A DNA stretch of 64,000 bases from Pogonophryne albipinna (taxonomy: Eukaryota; Chordata; Actinopteri; Perciformes; Artedidraconidae). Position 1 is the stretch's first letter, and every line of letters starts with the position of its first letter. Below are positions 11,579-21,417 of this stretch, in pieces. Under the pieces are notes generated by a model. That model did no database searches. It had not been told where the DNA came from and was given only the letters and a program-made list of their open reading frames with translations. Made by a program: the position numbers and the translations under genes. The stretch lies in NCBI GenBank assembly GCA_028583405.1, contig CM053249.1:36336765-36400764 (forward strand), read 5' to 3'.

Positions 11579-13005
11579 GTGTTTTATTTTATTTTCTTTA
11601 GTTTTCTAGCCCCTCATGCTATAATCATGTGTATTTTCTCCATTCCTGTTCATGTGTCTTCTCGCAATTATCACTGGCCCCGTGTATCTCCTAATCGCTA
11701 TAAGCGGCCTGCTCTCGTCTATCCCACATGCTCCACTGAGATCCAACATCTAGTTTCAGGTGGCCTGTGGAACTGCCAGTCAGCTGTTCCTAAGGCTGAC
11801 TTCATCTCTGGCTAGGCTTCCCTGCAGTCCCTGGATTTCCTTGCTCTCACTGAGACCTGGATTACTCCATCCAACACATCCACCCCAGCAGCTCTCTTCA
11901 CAGCATATTCCTTCTCCCATACACCCATACCCACTGGCAGAGGAGGTGGCACTGGTCTCCAGCTCTCTCCCAAATGGAGCTTTTCCCTCTTCAAGCTACC
12001 TAACTTCACTCCTTCCACCTTTGAATTCCATGCCGTCACAGTAACCCATCCTATACAATTAACCATTGTTGTTCTCTACCGTCCACCAGGCGCCTTGGGG
12101 GACTTCTTGGAGGAATTAGATAATCTCCTCTCACACATCCCTGAAACTGGCCCTCCCGCTGTACTTCTCGGAGACTTCAACCTCCAGACAGGGAAGATAG
12201 ACGAACTAACATCTCTGTTAACCGCCTTTGCTTTCTCACTGTCTCCATCCCCACCAACTCATAAAGCTGGCAATGTCCTTGATCTCATATTCTCAAGGAA
12301 CTGCACTACTTCTAACCTCTCTGTAAACCCGCTCCACACATCCGATCACTTCTTCATTTCATTCTCTCTACCCCTTTCCAAACATAACAAACTAATCTCT
12401 TCTCATCCTGCACCTGTCCGCCGTAACCTTCGTTCCCTTTCCCCCTCTAACTTTGCCTCATCGGTGCTCTCAGCCCTCCCTTCCTCTGACTCGTTCCAAC
12501 TCCTGCCTCCAAACTCTGCTGCAGAAACTCTCCTCTCTACTCTCTCATCCTCTCTGGACTCTCTCTGTCCTCTCACATCTCGGCAGGCTCGTCAGTCCCT
12601 TCCTGTTCCCTGGCTAAATGACGCACTGCGTGCTAATAGAACCATCCTTAGGGCAGCAGAGCGGAAACGGTGGAAATCCAAACACCATGACGACCTCCTA
12701 ACCTATCAGGCTCTCCTCTCCTCTTTCTCTGCTTCGATCTCTCAGGCAAAAAGCACTTTCTTTCAAGATAAGATCCAATCTTCCTATTCCAATCCCAAAA
12801 AACTATTTTCCATCTTCTCCTCCCTCCTGGACCCCCTCAAAGCCCCTTCCCCCTCCTCCCTTCTGTCAAGCGACTTTGTTAACCACTTTGAAAAAAAGGT
12901 TGATGATATTCGCTCTTCTTTTTCTGACTCACCTTTACTCACCGCTGGGTCACCAGACCCTCCTTTCACCCACACACAAACCTCCTTTTCCCCTCTCTCT
13001 CTCCA
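11579..13005 (+). pseudogene. L2 ORF2 endonuclease and connector
   Basis: One frame carries the apurinic-type endonuclease: LWNCQSAVPKADF, then LTETWIT (metal-binding Glu), LYRPPG, LLGDFNL (catalytic Asp), and a C-terminal TSDHFFISF (Asp-His pair). A TAG at 11813-11815 interrupts it just before the LTETWIT part; otherwise the frame is open to about 13000. There a CT repeat (12992-13004) shifts it out of frame with the reverse transcriptase. These are the only two lesions seen in ORF2, so the copy is young. Confidence 0.85.
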
Positions 13006-14559
13006 AGTGAGGTTCTTACCCTCATTACCTCTGCCCGCCCTACCACCTGTCCTCTGGACCCTATCCCCTCAAACCTCCTTCAGACTATCGCTCCTGATAT
13101 TCTACTGTTTCTCACCCATTTCATCAACACTTCTCTAACTTCTGGTGACTTTCCAAATAGTCTTAAGGAGGCAAGAGTAAACCCTCTCCTAAAGAAACCC
13201 ACTCTCAACCCGTCTGATGTTATAAACTACAGGCCTGTCTCTCTCCTCCCGTTCCTGTCTAAAACACTTGAACGCGCTGTCTTTAAACAACTCTCCTGTT
13301 ATCTCCATCAGAACAACCTTCTGGATCCGCACCAGTCTGGTTTCAAGGCAGGTCACTCCACAGAAACTGCTCTCATTGCTGTCACTGAGGAACTGCACAC
13401 TGCCAAAGCAGCATCCCTCTCCTCTGTCATCATCCTGTTGGACCTGTCTGCTGCATTCGACACGGTGAACCATCAGATCCTCCTTCGCACTCTCCAAGAA
13501 CTTGGAGTTTCAGGCTCTGCACTTTCCCTCCTCACCTCATACCTCAAAGACCGTACCTACAGGGTAACTTGGAGAGGGTCCGAGTCCGACCCTTGTCAAT
13601 TAACTACAGGGGTCCCTCAGGGCTCTGTTATTGGACCCCTCCTCTTCTCCCTGTACACAAACTCGCTCGGATCAGTCATTAGCCCGCATGGTTTTTCATA
13701 CCACTGCTACGCTGATGACACCCAATTAATTCTGTCCTTTCCCCGCTCAGAGACCCAGGTCGTCGCACGCATCTCTGCTTGTCGAGCTGACATCTCACAG
13801 TGGATGTCTGCTCATCACCTCAAGCTCAACCTTGACAAGACTGAACTGCTTTTCCTTCCGGGAAAAGATTGTCCCACTCTTGACCTGACAATCAACATCG
13901 GCACCTCTGTTGTTTCCCCGACTCAGACTGCAAGGAATCTGGGTGTGATCCTAGATAACAAACTGTCCTTCACTGCAAACATCGCTGCTACAACCCGTTG
14001 CTGCAGATACACGCTTTACAACATCAGGAGGATACGTCCCCAGCTGACCCAGAAAGCCACGCAGGTTCTGGTCCAGGCTCTCGTCACCTCACGCCTAGAC
14101 TACTGCAACTCCCTCCTGGCTGGTCTACCTGCATGTGCCATCCGACCTCTGCAGCTTATCCAGAATGCAGCGGCTCGTCTGGTCTTCAACCTTCCTAAAT
14201 GTTCCCACACCACTCCGCTCCTCCGCTCCCTCCACTGGCTTCCGGTAACTGCTAGAATCCACTTCAAGACACTGGTACTTGCATACCATGCTGCGAATGG
14301 ATCTGGCCCTTCCTACATCCAGGACATGGTTAAACTGTACACCCCAGCGCGTGCACTACGCTCTGCATCAGCCAAACGACTCGCTGCACCCTCGCTGCGA
14401 GGGGGACCCAAGTTCCCATCAGCAAAAACACGTGGGTTTGCTATCCTGGCTCCAAAATGGTGGAATGAGCTCCCCATTGACATCAGGACAGCAGAAAGCC
14501 TGCACATCTTCCGGCGCAGACTGAATACTCATCTCTTTCGACTCCACTTCGAGCGATAG
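13006..14559 (+). pseudogene. L2 ORF2 reverse transcriptase
   Basis: The frame is open from SEVLTL at 13006 to the stop at 14557-14559. It shows the reverse transcriptase blocks: YRPVSLLPFLSKTLER, QSGFKAGHSTETA, LLDLSAAFDTVNH (catalytic Asp), GVPQGSVIGPLLFSLY, HCYADDTQLIL (catalytic Asp pair) and HLKLNLDKTELL. The L2-type C-terminal region with SRLDYCNSLLAGLP, LHWLPV and WWNELP follows. It is functional only as a fusion to the upstream endonuclease, from which a frameshift at the CT repeat separates it. Confidence 0.85.
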
Positions 14560-14777
14560 AATTACTAACAAAGAACTGCTAACAGAGCACTTATATACTA
14601 ATAAAGGACTGGCTTATCTATAGCCAGTTGAGTAATACTTTAAATGTTTGGCTCTATGAAACCTGATGTACTTATATGATTCTGTTTTCTTCAAGGTTGT
14701 GTCTTCCTGGTCGAATGTACTTATTGTAAGTCGCTTTGGATAAAAGCGTCAGCTAAATGCAATGTAATGTAATGTAA

Positions 14778-15319
14778 AACAAGATTGATTGTGTTCCTTT
14801 TCTATGTTGACCTTAACAGATTTAAAATAATATATCACTATCCCTTGAAAATTGTTTAATGTTTTGATAATGCTGGAAACCACTGTATTGTGTGTTTTAG
14901 GCTATCTTTGCCAATAAAATGTATTAAAATCTGAATTACATAACATTGTATTGGCTGTCAGTCATGATGGAAGAGTAGACAAGTTAAGTTACAGCATGTC
15001 CACCATCTGCATATGCATTAAGCCATTTGCATTAAGCCCTTACCACATTGTGCCTCATATACTGTAAATGTTAGACCCAGTGACAGGCTGGCATGAAATG
15101 TCTTGCATAATACTTAGTAAGGAGGCCATAATATTTTTGACTCATGGCTGAAGTTAAGTTTCTCCAGCTCTCTCCAGGTTGGCAAAAAAAATGCATCTCA
15201 AAATGCTTCAGATTGATGCTTTAAAATATGGAATATTCAAAATGTTCTTCCGGGGGAGCATGCCCCCGGACCCCCCCTAGAGGGATAATATCCTTCTCAC
15301 CTTTTTCACCCCTGACCCG
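14778..15319. other. 3' part of the hAT-like element
   Basis: No coding sequence. An AATAAA at 14914-14919 lies on the transposase strand. A GC-rich stem (GGGGGAGCATGCCCCC, near 15253) and a C run lie about 60 bp inside the right terminal repeat, a common arrangement in fish hAT elements. Confidence 0.4.
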
Positions 15320-15331
15320 TTTTCATGCCTG

Positions 15332-15490
15332 GACCTGATCTAAAGTTTCAAATGGAGCTTTACTCAGTTCGCGTAACACTAAAGCCAAAAACCCATTGAG
15401 GCGCCAAAGCGCGTGACACATGTCTGAGTCTCTGTGCTCCCCGTAGAAAACGTTTTGTCAGCGGGTGACTAAACACCGTGCTGACCCCAA
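15332..15490 (-). pseudogene. DIRS tyrosine recombinase, N-terminal part
   Basis: On the minus strand the words HPLTKRFLRGAQRLRHVSR and, after a frameshift, KAPFETLDQV are typical of the recombinase N-terminal region that precedes box I. The similarity stops at 15332, exactly at the hAT-like end, and continues at 6427 with KFLSAKV. This proves that the two blocks were one gene. Confidence 0.75.
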
Positions 15491-15492
15491 AC

Positions 15493-16245
15493 CTACGTGG
15501 CAAGATGAAATGGCAGCAGCATATGTTTATACCGTGCTATAAGCCAATTCCTGTCCAGCAACAGCTGGAGGAACGACAGCACGAGGCAGGGGGCCCAACG
15601 GGGTCCAGGCTTTTCCCTGCACACCACACGGAACGTTGTGCATTTGGCTGTGTAGGATGTGTGTTCAGCAGCTGCGCTGATCGAACACCTCCCTGGCGAT
15701 TTATGTAGGCCGCCACTGCTTTGTTGTCTGTTTGAATCAACATATGTTGATTGTACAGCAACGGGACGAAGTGCTGGAGCACTTTCCATACGGAGAGTAA
15801 TTCCAGCACGTTTATATGGAGAGACATGTGAGCCAGCCACTGTCCCCCCACTGCCTGCGACATGCACGTTCCTCAGCCTGCGAGAGATGCGTCTGTGAAC
15901 ACTGCGGTGTGTGACGTCACTCTGCTCAGGGGCACCCCCACTGACAGGACGTGGAGATTTTTCCAGTAGGTCAAATCCAAAACCACGGAAGGAGGAATGT
16001 ACACCATGCGTCTCCTCTGACGCACGGGGTCGATGCACAGGCGAATAAACCACCTCTGGAGTCTCCTCACTATGAAGGAGACCCAGGGGGATCACCACGT
16101 GACCAGCTGATATCATGTCTAACAGCTGCATCACGGAGAGGGGTGTCACCGCCCCGCGGGGTGTGACGCGCCGGAGGAGAGCTGTCACTTTCTCCCCTCT
16201 CCGCTGTGAGAGTCGCGCTCTCATGCGGGCTGAGTTCAATTCCAC
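15493..16245 (-). pseudogene. DIRS RNase H region
   Basis: Across several minus frames the ribonuclease H signature is readable: VFTDASLAGWG (first Asp, near 15890), INVLELLSVWKVLQHF (Glu) and IQTDNKAVAAYINRQGG (Asp). The enzyme removes RNA from the RNA-DNA hybrid during reverse transcription. At least two frameshifts break it. A DIRS methyltransferase-like domain expected downstream is not found before 15490. Confidence 0.75.
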
Positions 16246-16790
16246 TCCCAGTTAAAAAGATAACCTGGGAGGGACGAGGACAGCTCTTCTTCCAGTTGAT
16301 AATGAAACCCAGGTTTGACAGATGAGATACGAACTGTATCGTCTGTAAGCCGATTCCTCCCTTCCTGGAGCGAGCCAGCCACAGCCGGTCGTCCAGGTAA
16401 AATAACACTCTCATCCCCATTCTGAGTAGCTGCTCTAACCGTCTCCACCCACTTTGAAAAAGTGCGTGGAGCCAGGAATGAGAAACGCAGGAAATTGCTG
16501 TGTTTCGGGATGATGGTTACGTGGAGGAATGCATCCTTCAGGATTATGGATGTGAACCAGTCTCCCTGGTGAACACTCCAGCACCTGTTTGATCGTCAGC
16601 ATGGGAAAAGGCCATTCCCTTGTTGGACACTGACAGATCGAGGATGGGTCTCATTCCCCCCGCCCCGTCTCCTTCGGGACCAGAAAATACCGGGAGTAAA
16701 AAACCCTGATTTTCTTCCCCATGAGGAACCCTGGAAAAAAGTTTTCTTTTAACAAGAGTTCCTGCCGCTCTGCACGGAGCGCGAGACACT
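16070..16790 (-). pseudogene. DIRS reverse transcriptase fragments
   Basis: Minus-strand frames give GGMRPILDLSVSNK (fingers region, 16544-16789) and then, after a frame change, RVLFYLDDRLWLARS with the polymerase YLDD motif near 16388-16399. HLSNLGFIINWKKS and the following IFLTGSGIEL match the segment that links RT to RNase H. The frame is broken at least twice and the segment holding the first catalytic Asp is not clear. Confidence 0.75.
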
Positions 16791-16855
16791 GTTCCCGGGA
16801 TGACAGGGTTCCCTGTATCCCGTAGAACTGCGGGGGGAGAGGCGAACTGCAGAGA

Positions 16856-18800
16856 CTATCCTCTGCCCATCCACCTGCTCATCCATCTGTCCATCAGACA
16901 CACGCGCCGCCACCCTGAGTACCATAGAGTACTCTGATAGCGCCGGGTGTACATTCTCTGGATGTGCTGTGGTTGGTGGCAAACCACGCCAGAGCCCTCC
17001 ACACGCTGCATTTCACACAGGCTCTCAATATGTCGCCGTTTAGGAGAAGACTCGTAAACCGCGCGTTCACGCTCAACATCACTAAGGGATGAGCGGAGGT
17101 GTGTGCAGTGCTGTCCACACAATGCGTAATAATGGCCCTCCGTGGGATTATTACGACCGTGGGTAGGAGGTACGTCTGAGACAGAGAAAAAATCTGTGCT
17201 GCCTAAACCCAAAAAGTTCAAGGTAGACGGATTGAATAGTAAGCCCTGCTGTTTTATTAACCGATAAGTTAAAAAAAAACAGCCGGCTTAGGCAGCGAGC
17301 CATGCTGCCAAGTAACCAATAGGCTATTGGCAGCCGGCTTAACCGGGGAGCCTTGCTGCATATTAACTTCCATCTGTCCATTGAACACACGCGCCGCCAC
17401 TCAGCGCGCCAACCTGCTCTGGATGTGCTGTGGTTGTCATGGTGACGAGTCACGCCAGAGCCCTCCAGACGCTGCATTTCACACAGGCTCTCATTATGTC
17501 CACTGTAACACATTTTCCTGTCAAATAACAGTAAAGTGCCGGCAGTCTCTTCACAGACGCCTGCACTTCACTGTAATACCACAGTACTCATACTGTGAAA
17601 TGACTTTACAGCATCTTACTGTAAAAATAAAATACAGTATACTGCTGCATTTTTTCAATTAACAGTAAAATACTGGCAGCAGAGACGCCAGCAATACACT
17701 GAAATTATACAGTATTCATACTGTTGAACAATTTCAGTTTATTACTGTAACAAATTAAATAATTCACAGTAACATTCTGGTTAGGGGGCTGCCAGTAGAT
17801 TAGTGTTGAAAATTGGCTGTAAAATAACAGCAATTGCTTACAGTGTTAAACTGGACACCGAGGTGCGTTCACGCTCAACACCCCTAAGGGATGAGCGGAG
17901 CTGTGTGCAGTGCTGTCCTCACTGTAATAATGTTACTCGTGGGCTCATTACGACCGTGTGTAGGAGGTAGGTTTGGGACAGAGGAGAAAAACCGAGCTGC
18001 CTAAAAACCAATAGGTTTTAAAGACAGCCGATTTATGCAGCGAGCCATGCTGCCTATAACCGACAGGTTAGGGGCAGCCGTCTTACCCGGTGGGCCTTGC
18101 TGCTTATTATTATCCATCTGTCCATCGAACACACGCGTCGCCACTCTGAGTAATATTCTGAGAGCACGCGACATGCTCTGGATGTGCTGTGGTTGTCATG
18201 GTGACGAGCCACGTCAGAGCCCTCGCCGCCGTTGCCCGTGAAGCAACCCAAGAGGGGCCCGGACCGAAAAGCTGCGAGGGGGCCTCCACACATTGCATCT
18301 CACACCGGCTCTCATCCTGTCTCTGTTTAGGAGAAGGCTCGTAAACTGGACATTGAGGCGCGTTCACGCTCAAACCTGCTGAGGGATGAGCGGAGGTGTG
18401 TGCAGTGCTACTCACACAGTGCGTAATAACAGCCCTGGGCTCATTACGACCGTGTGTAGTAGGCACATCTGGGACAGAGGAAAAAAACCGTGCTGCCTGC
18501 TAACCGACAGGTTAGGAGCATCAGGTTTAAACATCAAGCCCTGCTGTCTAATAACCGCCTGGTTAAATACAGCTGGCTTGCGCCACGAGCCCTGCTGCCT
18601 ACTGACTGACAGGTTACAGCCGGCTCTTGCACCTCCACACGCTGTATTGCACAGCGGCTCTCATCATGTCGCCGTTTAGGAGAAGGTTCGTAAACCGGAC
18701 ATTGAGGCGCGTTCACGCTCAAACCCGCTTGAGGAATGAACGGTGTGTGGAGGCATATCAGTGACATAGGAAACAAGCCTGTGCTGTCTAATCAACCGAC
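16856..18800 (-). repeat. Degenerate long tandem repeats inside the DIRS gag-RT interval
   Basis: A module containing GGCGCGTTCACGCTCAA and GATGAGCGGAGGTGTGTGCAGTGCT recurs near 17060, 17855, 18345 and 18700, each with a nearby AACCGACAGGTT and GAGCCNTGCTGCC word. Spacing is irregular (about 350-490 bp after removing a 345-bp MITE). On the minus strand parts translate as SVNAPQCPVYEPSPK. It looks like amplified gag-proximal sequence. Confidence 0.65.
17501..17845. mobile_element. MITE with CACTGTAA termini (CACTA/EnSpm-like)
   Basis: It starts CACTGTAA and ends TTACAGTG, and is absent from the sister repeat modules. Inside it the word AACAGTAAA...GGCAG occurs in two diverged copies of about 135 bp (near 17526 and 17660). 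CACTG termini suggest the CACTA/EnSpm superfamily. A TSD is not evident. Confidence 0.6.
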
Positions 18801-18879
18801 AGGTTTTAAAGACAGCCGGTTTCTGCCGCGAGCCCTGCTGCCTAATAACCGACAGGCTATGAGGCAGCTGCTTATGTCA

Positions 18880-19330
18880 TCCGGAGGAGAGCTCTCCTGA
18901 GCCGGGGGAACGGGGAGATCTCATTAGGCGGCTGCCTTTCCGATGATCTCCGGGAGTTCCTGGAGAATACCGCTTATACGGCAGAGCCGAGATGGCGGAT
19001 AGAGGGACCTGGTGACCCGGTGTCAGCCCTGTCTCCCCCGTCCGGAGGAGAGGGAGGATGGGGCCGGGGGAACCACATGGTGATCCGTGAATGGAGGGGA
19101 AGGAGTCGCCTGACTGCTGCCCGCCACTCGGATCCAATAATCAAGGGCTTGGTCCACAGAGTAAGACTCCTGGACTAGCCAATCATCCCCGGCCGCAGCC
19201 GCGAGAGCGTTCGCTCTCCGCTGTCTGTGGGCCAGAGGGAGACGGACACCATGAGTGCACGACACCTGGGGAGTGAGAGCCGCGTTTGCGTGCTCCAATC
19301 CCCGGCAGGACTCACCTGTATCGTCTGTGT
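18880..19330 (-). pseudogene. DIRS gag-like fragment
   Basis: On the minus strand CRGLEHANAALTPQVSCTHG followed by VRLPLAHRQRRAN resembles the DIRS gag motif with a Cys-Leu-Gly-x-x-His-Ala word and a downstream Cys-x-His/Cys pair. Gag would form the particle in which reverse transcription occurs. The frame is short and continues into the repeated region without a clear end. Confidence 0.55.
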
Positions 19331-19689
19331 AAAGCCGCTTCCTCCCTGGAGCGAGCCAGCCACAGCCGGTCGTAACTCATATGTCGGCTAACACCGAGCC
19401 CCGCCCTGTCTCCCCCGTCCGGAGGAGAGGGAGGATGGGGCAAGGGGGAAATGTTTACTTTCTCGTAAACAGCTCTGAAAAGAGCTTGTGCCTTGCAGAT
19501 TATCATCTGATATTTGGGAAGTGTGTTACATTTGAAATGGCAGAAAGTCTTGTTGCAACTTCCAGATATTAAAAGAGGCCCCTTGAGTTTCTCTGGAAAT
19601 TATCAATAGTAGCAGTTAAGTGAATACTGTTTAAAGAATACCTGTGTTTGTGTTTTGTATTGATTTCTCTGTTTTATCCTTTCATAAAT

Positions 19690-20345
19690 GTGAGGACTAA
19701 AACTTGCTCAAACATTCTGGGGTGCTTGGAGTGAACAGGTTGTATTGCTCTGTGGGGGAGGTATAGATGGCAGGGTGAGAGTTGGATGAGAGTTCCTTCT
19801 GCTTAAGATCTCCAGTATGTCATGTTTCAGGGAAGTCAACATATCTTGAATAGTATATGTGTGTGTTTGATTACTTTGTATTCATATGAGTGTATTAATA
19901 TGTATTATCTTTGTGAACAAAGGGATACAGCTCAGGCCTCTGGAATGTGCAGGAAAGTGTGTGTGTGAAAGTCTATGCAGGAAAGTGAGATAACGGACGC
20001 CAGATACATTTTATTACCATCTCAGAGACACTTGTTTATTATCCTGGCTGGCTCGCGCTGATTCGCTAAGAAAAGTCATCTTTTACATCTTCCAATGAGA
20101 TAGACTGACTCGGCTCCTCCGGTGATTTTTGGGTATAAAAGTTGGGTTTGAATTTAGTTCATTCTCTTTTCCTCCTGCTGCCAAGACCGAAGAATCCCAC
20201 CAGCACGAGAAACTAGAGCAGGGGCGCTCCTAATTATATTGATTTGTATTGCATTGTATTATTGCCTTTTAGAATTAAAACAGATTATTGTTTAACTGGT
20301 ATCCTGGTGTTTTCTGATTTTCCCTACTGTTATGATTTCAAGCAG
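19690..20345 (+). repeat. LTR-like terminal block, right side of the DIRS element
   Basis: It contains a TATA box (GGGTATAAAAG, near 20130), a downstream CT-rich initiator area and the segment AATTAAAACAGATTATTGTT near 20273 shared with the left block at 5620. On the minus strand, DIRS-like 5' sequence on its right and gag on its left suggest it interrupts the element's beginning. Boundaries are approximate. Confidence 0.45.
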
Positions 20346-20462
20346 CTCGCCAAAACGACACGCTGGGCAGAGGTGGGTTGTAAAAACCATCTTCTGCCGC
20401 AACAGCCTGCACAGTGCTTCTGCAACGGAGTGCTGAAGAAAAGTGGGAGCAGATTGTAGGGA

Positions 20463-20607
20463 CTACTTCCTATTTATACAAAGTGAGTCCGTAGGTGGGG
20501 CTCACGTCATAGGTGGGCGTGGATTAAGTCTGTCAGTGCTGCACACGTGCAGAGGGATTACCCAATAGCGATAGCCTTAGAGGGCGAAGCCTTATATGAA
20601 ATAGAAC
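20463..20607 (-). repeat. DIRS terminal repeat-like 5' end
   Basis: Read on the minus strand it begins GTTCTATTTCATATAAGG, includes CTTCGCCCTCTAAGGC and ends with a TATAAATAGGAAGT promoter-like word. This combination resembles the terminal repeat of fish DIRS elements as I know it; no second copy is visible in the window. Confidence 0.5.
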
Positions 20608-20964
20608 TAGCTACCATCACATGTAACTAAGCTTGACTCGAATTTATCAAAAGTAAAATTGACGTGACGGCAACAAATCAAAAACTAAAATCATGCAAAA
20701 ATGTGAATCTTTGCTGGATCCACTGTTGAATTTACCACATATGATATATTTTAGAAACCTGAAGGCATTTTAAGATTTGTATGCAAGTATTACCCCAAAA
20801 CTCAATACCTTAGATTATTATTGAAAGTTTCGCTGAATAGTTTCATGTTCACTTACACTTACCCTGTGTCACTTTGAAATGATTATTGATAATACATCAT
20901 TCCATTTTTATGTCAATAACGGAGTTTTCATATTAGCTGCTAATGATAGCTACCAGAGTGTATC
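20608..20964. other. Unannotated AT-rich sequence
   Basis: I see no gene, repeat boundary or structured motif here. Confidence 0.5.
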
Positions 20965-21412
20965 TGTCACGATATTCATGTTATGTCACGTTTTTATGTC
21001 TAGGTTTGGGTGTTTTGCTGTTCTCCCTGACATGTTCTCCTCCTGGTTTATTGTCTGGTCCTTTTCCCTGTGTTTTTCCTCCTGTCGTTAGTTTCCCTGG
21101 TGTGTCTAGTTGTCTGATTGTGTTCACCTTGTGTTTCTCCTCCCCTGCCCGGCGGTTTCTCGTCTTGTGATTACCCCTCCCTGTATTTAGTCTTGTCTCT
21201 TCCTGTGTTCAGTGTTGGTTCATTGTTTGTCTTTCCCTTCATGTCACGCTCCATGTTTGTCCTTGAAGTTTTGGTCCTGGATTATTTTATATTATATATT
21301 TTTGGTAATGCTAACTTTGTCTCGTTTTCTTTTGTCATCGGCTTTTTGTAAATTAAAGCTCGCTTTTTGTTAATACTGCTTTTGGGTCCTACCTTTTCCA
21401 CGCACCCTGACA
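20965..21412 (+). mobile_element. Solo LTR (TSD GTATC)
   Basis: A 448-bp sequence TGTCACG...CCTGACA is flanked by GTATC on both sides (20960-20964 and 21413-21417). Internal words (TGATTACCCCTCCCTGTATTTAGT, GTTCAGTGTTGGTTC as parts) match the LTRs at 29011 and 32598, so it is a related family. The internal region was lost by LTR-LTR recombination. Confidence 0.85.
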
Positions 21413-21417
21413 GTATC

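Larger units (their letters stand above)
11280..14777 (+). mobile_element. L2-clade LINE, near full length
   Basis: It encodes an endonuclease (EN) and a reverse transcriptase of the fish L2 type. It ends with the characteristic tail TTGTAAGTCGCTTTGGATAA followed by (TGTAA)n at 14758-14777. The 5' boundary is approximate and no TSD was found. It lies within the 3' part of the hAT-like element. Confidence 0.85.
6428..15331 (+). mobile_element. hAT-like DNA transposon with 10-exon transposase gene
   Basis: The ends are CAGGCATGAAAA (6428-6439) and its exact reverse complement (15320-15331), a 12-bp terminal inverted repeat of the CAG...CTG kind found in hAT elements. Both ends abut coding sequence of the same DIRS recombinase. 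It contains a multi-exon transposase gene (7290-10954), an L2 LINE (to 14777) and a 3' portion with AATAAA signals (14778-15319). I could not match an 8-bp TSD: flanks are AGAACTTT and GACCTGAT. The DIRS codons at the junction also do not join cleanly, so a few bases may have been lost. Confidence 0.7.
5760..20607 (-). mobile_element. DIRS-type tyrosine-recombinase retrotransposon, interrupted
   Basis: On the minus strand, right to left, lie a terminal-repeat-like end (20463-20607), gag (18880-19330), reverse transcriptase (about 16070-16790), RNase H (about 15537-16070), the start of a tyrosine recombinase (15332-15490) and, beyond an 8.9-kb insertion, the rest of that recombinase (5812-6427). 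All coding parts carry frameshifts and the methyltransferase-like region expected between RNase H and recombinase is absent, so the copy is dead. Removing the hAT-like insertion (6428-15331) leaves an element of about 6 kb, a reasonable DIRS size. I see no matching inverted terminal repeat at the left end. Confidence 0.8.

Noticed and set aside
15478..15708. Plus-strand ORFs at 15478-15898 and 15951-16166
   Set aside because: Antisense to the DIRS RNase H region, which shows conserved motifs on the minus strand.
20463..20607. Second inverted copy of the DIRS terminal repeat near 4900-5760
   Set aside because: I searched for GTTCTATTTC and CTTCGCCCTC words on the plus strand there and found none.
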